From Candidatus Wolframiiraptor sp. EX4484-121 (GTDB lineage: Archaea > Thermoproteota > Nitrososphaeria_A > Caldarchaeales > Wolframiiraptoraceae), in the NCBI GenBank assembly GCA_002255105.1, contig NJEK01000005.1, positions 1-45,545 of the forward strand: DNA of 45,545 bases, in the 5' to 3' direction. The notes beneath the pieces were generated by a model, which searched no databases, was not told the origin of the DNA, and saw nothing but the letters and a program-made list of their open reading frames with translations. Positions 41,835 through 45,545 of this stretch are shown one piece after another (within the stretch, counting starts at the first letter, position 1; each line of letters begins with the position of its first letter). The translations under genes and the position numbers were made by a program.

Positions 41835-42812
41835 ATGAGTAAGGTTCGGGAAGTTAAGGCGATGGCTACAAGGGATGCCTATGGTAAGATATTGGCCGAG
41901 CTCGGGAGAATCTATAAGGATATAGTGGTTTTAGACGCGGATTTATCGTCGTCGACGAGGACCAAGTATTTTGCGAAGGAATTTCCAGATAGGTTCTTCA
42001 ACTTCGGGATAGCTGAGGCGAATATGATGGGGGCTGCGGCGGGTTTGGCCTCATGCGGCAAGATAGTCTTCGCGAGCACCTTCGCGATCTTCGCAAGTCA
42101 GAGGGCATATAATCAGTTTAGACAGTCCATAGCATATCCGAACTTGAATGTTAAGGTCGTCGCATCTCATGGAGGGATAAGCGTTGGAGAGGATGGAGTC
42201 TCGCACCACTGCACCGAGGATATAGCCTCCATGAGGGTTATTCCAAACGTTACGGTGATAGTTCCGGCCGACGCCGTCGAGACCAGGGAGGCCGTCAAAG
42301 CCTTGGTTGAGCATTATGGGCCGGCATACCTCAGGCTTGGAAGACCTAAGATCCCGGTGATCTACGGGGACGATTACAGCTTTGAGGGGAGGAAGCTGAA
42401 TTTCAAGATAGGTGAGGGGATAACTCTGAAGGATGGAAGCGATGTGACGATAGTCGCGACGGGGTTGATGGTCTATGAGGCTCTCCAAGCCTTCGAGGAG
42501 CTGAGGAGAGAGGGGATAAGCGCGAGGGTCATAAACATCCACACCATAAAGCCGATAGACGCCGACCTGCTGATCAAGGCGGCCAAGGAGACCGGCGCAA
42601 TAGTGACGGCCGAGGAGCATAGCGTGATAGGGGGGCTTGGAAGCGCGGTCGCGGAGACCATAGTCCAGAGCTATCCGGTCCCCATGCAGTTCGTCGGGGT
42701 TAAGGACGTCTTCGCCGAGTCTGGTCCATGGAAGGAGCTTCTCAAGAAATATGGCCTGACCTCCTCGGATATAGTTAAGGCTGCTAAGAGGGTTTTGAAG
42801 CTTAAGAAGTGA
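41835..42812 (+). CDS. tktB: Transketolase, C-terminal subunit
   Basis: The 325-residue partner of the N-terminal half has the transketolase pyrimidine-binding domain (VLDADLSSSTRTKYFAKEFP, FNFGIAEANMMGAAAGLASC, VKVVASHGGISVGEDGVSHH) and the C-terminal domain (VTIVATGLMVYEALQAFEEL, VINIHTIKPIDADLLIKAAK, TAEEHSVIGGLGSAVAE). A good ribosome site (GGTAAGGAG) precedes ATG 41835. Its stop overlaps a possible rpe start as GTGA. Confidence 0.94.
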   Translation: MSKVREVKAMATRDAYGKILAELGRIYKDIVVLDADLSSSTRTKYFAKEFPDRFFNFGIAEANMMGAAAGLASCGKIVFASTFAIFASQRAYNQFRQSIAYPNLNVKVVASHGGISVGEDGVSHHCTEDIASMRVIPNVTVIVPADAVETREAVKALVEHYGPAYLRLGRPKIPVIYGDDYSFEGRKLNFKIGEGITLKDGSDVTIVATGLMVYEALQAFEELRREGISARVINIHTIKPIDADLLIKAAKETGAIVTAEEHSVIGGLGSAVAETIVQSYPVPMQFVGVKDVFAESGPWKELLKKYGLTSSDIVKAAKRVLKLKK

Positions 42813-43525
42813 TTATAATGAGGGGTGGAGAGCCTCACCCGATAAAGATCGCCCCATCTATACTCTCGGCGGACTTCAGTAGACTTGGCGAGGAGGTGAG
42901 GAAGGCTGAGGAGGCCGGCGCGGACATAATTCACCTCGACATCATGGACGGCCACTTCGTCCCAAACCTAACCTTCGGCCCGATCATAGTTAAGGCGATA
43001 AGGGATTATACGAAGCTGCCATTCTATGTTCATCTAATGGTTGAGAGGCCTGAAGACTATATCGAGAGGGTCATCGAGGCGGGCGGAGATTTAGTGATCG
43101 TCCACGTGGAGGCGTGCACCCACCTCCAAAAGATCTTGAGCATGATAAGGGATTTAGGGGCTAGGAGTGGGGTGGCGTTGAACCCCGCAACACCGTTAAC
43201 CACGATCGAATATGTTTTGGACGATCTAGACTTGATCCTGATAATGAGCGTAAACCCGGGCTTCGGAGGCCAGGAGTTCATACCATCCGTGCTCCCGAAG
43301 ATCAGGAGGGCCAGGAGGAGAGTTGTGAAGAGAGGATTGGAGATGGAGATAGCCGTTGATGGGGGAGTTAATGTTGAGACCGCTCCGAAGGTCGTTGAGG
43401 CAGGGGCAGATGTACTAGTCGCGGGGACCGCGGTCTTCGGGAAACCCAACCTTAAGAAGGCGATTCAGGAGCTTAGGGAAGCCGCCTCAAAACCTCTAAA
43501 ATATGCCTCCCATTCAAGGTTTTGA
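42809..43525 (+). CDS. rpe: Ribulose-phosphate 3-epimerase
   Basis: Rpe interconverts ribulose 5-phosphate and xylulose 5-phosphate. The TIM barrel shows KIAPSILSADFSRLGEEVRK, IHLDIMDGHFVPNLTFGP, YVHLMVERPEDYIERV, IMSVNPGFGGQEFIPSVLPK and EIAVDGGVNVETAPKVVEAG, which carry the catalytic Asp residues and metal-binding His residues. Starts at GTG 42809 or ATG 42818 are both plausible; GTG overlaps the transketolase stop, which suggests coupling. At about 236 residues it is of normal length. The presence of rpe beside split transketolase marks a pentose-phosphate cluster. Confidence 0.95.
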   Translation: MIIMRGGEPHPIKIAPSILSADFSRLGEEVRKAEEAGADIIHLDIMDGHFVPNLTFGPIIVKAIRDYTKLPFYVHLMVERPEDYIERVIEAGGDLVIVHVEACTHLQKILSMIRDLGARSGVALNPATPLTTIEYVLDDLDLILIMSVNPGFGGQEFIPSVLPKIRRARRRVVKRGLEMEIAVDGGVNVETAPKVVEAGADVLVAGTAVFGKPNLKKAIQELREAASKPLKYASHSRF

Positions 43526-43528
43526 AGA

Positions 43529-44434
43529 TCACTTCTCGAATAGCTCGGCGTATGATGGGACGACATCGGCCGTGAACGCCTTGATCCCCTCAAGCGTCTT
43601 ATAGTGCTGGATCATCTGCTTCAACACATATAGGGGCATCGTCACGATATCGGCTCCGACCTCCGCCATCTCCCGAACCTGCCTCGCATTCCTTATGCTT
43701 GAGGCGATGACCTTGGTCTTATACCCATAGTTCCTGAAGATCTTGACTATGCTCCTCACCAAGTCGACCCCGCTCCTGATGCCGTTGTCGTTTCCGAGCC
43801 TGGTTGCCGAAACCACCTCCTCATCCATGTAGAGTTCTGAGAGGGAGTTTGTGTTCTTCGAGCTTATCACCCTCGATAGGTTATTCTCAGCAAGCCTTCC
43901 CATGAGATTGAAGTCGAAGTAGTCGGGCTTTTGAAAGTGGACTCCCCGCTTCATCCCAAGCTGCTCGCGAATGTAGTCGTCGATCCGTCCGGCGAATGGG
44001 CTCGCATAGGTTGCTCCGGCCTTCGCGGCTAGGATCGCCTGCTCAGGGCTCATTATCAGGGTTGCGTTGATGGGTATTCCCTCCCTGCTCAGCTCCCTTA
44101 TCGCCTTCAATCCGTCGAACATGTTCCCCTCATCTCCGAAGGATGGGTTTATCGGAATCTTTATCACGGGCTGACCATATGGGCTGAACTTCCTATACAG
44201 CATCTTGGCCTGCTCGATCATCTCTTCGGCGGTTAAGCCTATGACCTCCAAGCTCACCGGCCCCGGCGTAACCTTCAAGATCTCCTTGATATACTCCTCC
44301 ATCGTCACCTTTCCTCCCCGCTTTACAACCGCCTTCTTGATAAGCGAGGGATTCGTCGTAACCCCATCTATCACGCCCCATGAACAAGCCAACTTGATCT
44401 CGTCCAAATCCGCCGTATCTAGGAAGATCTTCAT
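43529..44434 (-). CDS. tal: Transaldolase (TalC/FSA-like) with an extra segment of about 65 residues
   Basis: The protein (301 residues) has the TalC-type core: MKIFLDTADLDEIKLACSWG, DGVTTNPSLIKK, the Schiff-base Lys in QPVIKIPIN (about Lys92), INATLIMSPEQAILAAKAGA, YASPFAGRIDDY and VIASSIRNARQVREMAEVGA. TalC/FSA proteins are about 215-225 residues; here residues 154-219 (starting IREQLGMKRGVHFQKPDYFD) are inserted after GRIDD. The insert is in frame and the rest is complete, so it is probably genuine. A TATA box at 44462-44470 gives a near-leaderless start. It converges on rpe, separated by 3 bases. Confidence 0.9.
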   Translation of the reverse strand: MKIFLDTADLDEIKLACSWGVIDGVTTNPSLIKKAVVKRGGKVTMEEYIKEILKVTPGPVSLEVIGLTAEEMIEQAKMLYRKFSPYGQPVIKIPINPSFGDEGNMFDGLKAIRELSREGIPINATLIMSPEQAILAAKAGATYASPFAGRIDDYIREQLGMKRGVHFQKPDYFDFNLMGRLAENNLSRVISSKNTNSLSELYMDEEVVSATRLGNDNGIRSGVDLVRSIVKIFRNYGYKTKVIASSIRNARQVREMAEVGADIVTMPLYVLKQMIQHYKTLEGIKAFTADVVPSYAELFEK

Positions 44435-44461
44435 GGCCGCTCTTTCTAATCGTTAAACGGC

Positions 44462-44470
44462 ATTTTTAAG
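44462..44470 (-). promoter_or_regulatory. TATA box for the transaldolase gene
   Basis: The minus strand reads CTTAAAAAT, about 32 bases before ATG 44434. Confidence 0.45.
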
Positions 44471-44490
44471 ATTATCCCACGCTTCTCTAA

Positions 44491-44518
44491 GACGGCTTAA
44501 AGGAGACGGCTTAAAGGA
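44491..44518. repeat. Exact 14-bp tandem repeat between the 5S rRNA and transaldolase genes
   Basis: GACGGCTTAAAGGA is repeated twice without spacing and then followed by GGCGGCC. It lies outside any gene, downstream of the 5S rRNA and upstream of the transaldolase promoter. It may be a simple replication repeat or a sequencing/assembly artefact. Confidence 0.8.
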
Positions 44519-44613
44519 GGCGGCCATGGCCTGAGCATCGATTAAGCCTCCCCTTGAAGAGCTCTTCACATAGAAATCGCTTCGGACCTGTTCGGTGAAC
44601 GACGTTGATTCTG

Positions 44614-44739
44614 AAAGTGCCTCCCAGCACCCAGCCTTCGCGGGGGCTCTCGCACCCCACTACAAGCTGGGCGGAGAGGGGCTTAACTTCCGAGTTCGGA
44701 ATGGGTTCGGGTGTTTCCCCCGTTTCTCACTTAGGCTTT
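44614..44739 (-). rRNA. 5S ribosomal RNA
   Basis: The minus strand contains the conserved 5S core: CACCCGAACCCATTCCGAAC, TCGGAAGTTAAG, and the loop/helix IV arm CCCAGC with GCTGGG. Length is about 126 nt. It is not next to 16S or 23S genes, as is common in TACK archaea. Helix I is less tidy than usual: AAAGCCT at the 5' end pairs with AGG-CTTT at the 3' end only if two bases bulge out, so the ends are approximate and a small deletion in helix I is possible. Confidence 0.82.
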
Positions 44740-44754
44740 GGAGCAGATCTAAGC

Positions 44755-45545
44755 ATGTCTTGGCTCCTCCAACTCGCGGGTAGGCAGGATTTCCTATCGA
44801 TCCTGATGTCGCTGCTCTGGCTAATCTTCATGCTCATCTTCCTGATCTACCCAACATTCTCCCAGAAGATCCAGCTATCCTACATGCTGAGAGACATCGA
44901 GAAGAAGCTGCTTAAATTGAAATATTTTAGAGATGAGGTGAGGAAGCGGACGATACAGCATCTGAACAAGTATTCGGATGAGAACATAGAGGTGGATGAA
45001 GGAGTCGATAGGCTTCTCGGATCCGTCGTGATCGAGCCCGTCGACAAAGACCCATATGGGATCATGTATAAGCTTGAGCACATAATGAATACTTGGGAGG
45101 AGACCTTCGAGAATGAGGTGAGGGCCCTATGTCCCAAAGCCGATGAGAAGACCGTGAAGACCTTGACGAACTTGGTCGATGTTGCACGCGGATTAGACTA
45201 CATCTATAGGGTGATCCGGCACTACTATCTCCTCGGGAAGAAGACCTCGAACATCTACATAGTCCTCCAAGTCCAGATGATCCTGCCCCAGGTGATGGAG
45301 ATAGCAAAAGCATATAGGCAGGCGAGCTATGCGTTCGCCCAAGGGCAGCCGATAGGAGATGGGGTTGGGGTGTTGGCGGTTGCGAAGCTCGTCGATGGAA
45401 TGGAGAAGAAGACCTATGAGATCGCGAAGGATACGGTCGTCCAAGAAGCTCTCTGGAACGGGAGGAGACTCCTAGTCCTCAGAGCGAAGGGGCCTGGAGG
45501 CGCCGTCGGAAAGCCGGGTGAAGGCGTCAAGAAGCTCATCGAGGC
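44755..45545 (+). CDS. DUF1512 family membrane protein (partial, runs off the window)
   Basis: The frame runs from ATG 44755 to the window edge without a stop, about 263 residues. Residues 10-40 contain a membrane segment (LSILMSLLWLIFMLIFLIYP), then a long helical region (KIQLSYMLRDIEKKLLKLKY) and the DUF1512-like body (EVRALCPKADEKTVKTLTNL, RHYYLLGKKTSNIYIVLQVQ). DUF1512 is known mainly from archaea and its function is unknown. It diverges from the 5S rRNA gene by only about 15 bases, so its promoter must lie inside the 5S gene. Confidence 0.8.
   Translation, partial: MSWLLQLAGRQDFLSILMSLLWLIFMLIFLIYPTFSQKIQLSYMLRDIEKKLLKLKYFRDEVRKRTIQHLNKYSDENIEVDEGVDRLLGSVVIEPVDKDPYGIMYKLEHIMNTWEETFENEVRALCPKADEKTVKTLTNLVDVARGLDYIYRVIRHYYLLGKKTSNIYIVLQVQMILPQVMEIAKAYRQASYAFAQGQPIGDGVGVLAVAKLVDGMEKKTYEIAKDTVVQEALWNGRRLLVLRAKGPGGAVGKPGEGVKKLIE

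Noticed and set aside
44491..44518. CRISPR or repeat array.
   Set aside because: Only two 14-bp copies without spacers.

Overview
The window looks like a piece of an archaeal chromosome, most likely from a thermophilic member of the TACK/Thermoproteota side (Bathyarchaeia- or Korarchaeia-like; the exact clade is a guess). The basis is an intron-bearing tRNA-Tyr, a RIO kinase, aIF1A, UPF0147 and DUF1512 proteins, a free-standing 5S rRNA gene, and TATA boxes about 25-33 nt ahead of start codons, which implies many leaderless transcripts. Substrate-binding proteins have Thr/Val-rich linkers, and AGG/ATA codons are common. No integrase, insertion sequence, CRISPR array or plasmid origin was seen.

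Layout. 1-0.8 kb: two small membrane genes and tRNA-Tyr. 1.0-5.9 kb (minus): a 2-hydroxyacid oxidase (glcD-like, frameshifted) with etfA and etfB, then a split UxaA-type dehydratase. 6.1-8.3 kb: a broken GH57 glycosidase with a YidC-like beta-sandwich front end. 8.35-9.97 kb: an AT-rich gene of foreign look lying between two diverged copies of the rio1 3' end. 9.9-13.2 kb: rio1, a broken aIF1A gene, ilvE and a membrane zinc peptidase. 13.2-25.7 kb: a sugar/polyol block with a broken xylulokinase, a zinc dehydrogenase, three TIM-barrel isomerase/epimerases, a broken Gfo/Idh/MocA oxidoreductase, and an ABC importer with two different ATPases. 25.8-30.5 kb: a second ABC importer with a membrane-anchored HTH protein and a LAGLIDADG-fold protein. 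30.6-36.7 kb: regulators, UPF0147, a PfkB kinase, a second FGGY kinase, an OsmC-like protein and a canonical sugar-ABC ATPase. 36.7-40.8 kb: an M50 protease, a broken Ncs6/TtuA-like thiolation gene and acetyl-CoA synthetase. 40.9-44.4 kb: split transketolase, ribulose-5-phosphate 3-epimerase and transaldolase. 44.6 kb to the end: 5S rRNA and a partial DUF1512 gene.

How it fits together (inference). Two importers bring in a sugar or polyol. The dehydrogenases and isomerases turn it into a ketopentose, FGGY kinases make a ketose phosphate (probably xylulose 5-phosphate), and transketolase, Rpe and transaldolase feed it into central metabolism. This is a kinase-dependent pentose route, which is uncommon in archaea.

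The two strongest observations are these. (1) The importer at 19.8-25.7 kb pairs one ATPase lacking a normal ABC signature with another lacking the H-loop histidine, which predicts one dead and one working ATP site, as in bacterial GlpSTPQV-type glycerol importers. (2) At least seven genes are each missing an internal piece or carry a small indel: glcD, the GH57 gene, aIF1A, xylulokinase, Gfo/Idh, a permease, and the thiolation gene, which has lost its PP-loop. Because aIF1A should be indispensable, assembly gap-closing error is the first explanation to test, but real decay cannot be excluded from sequence alone.
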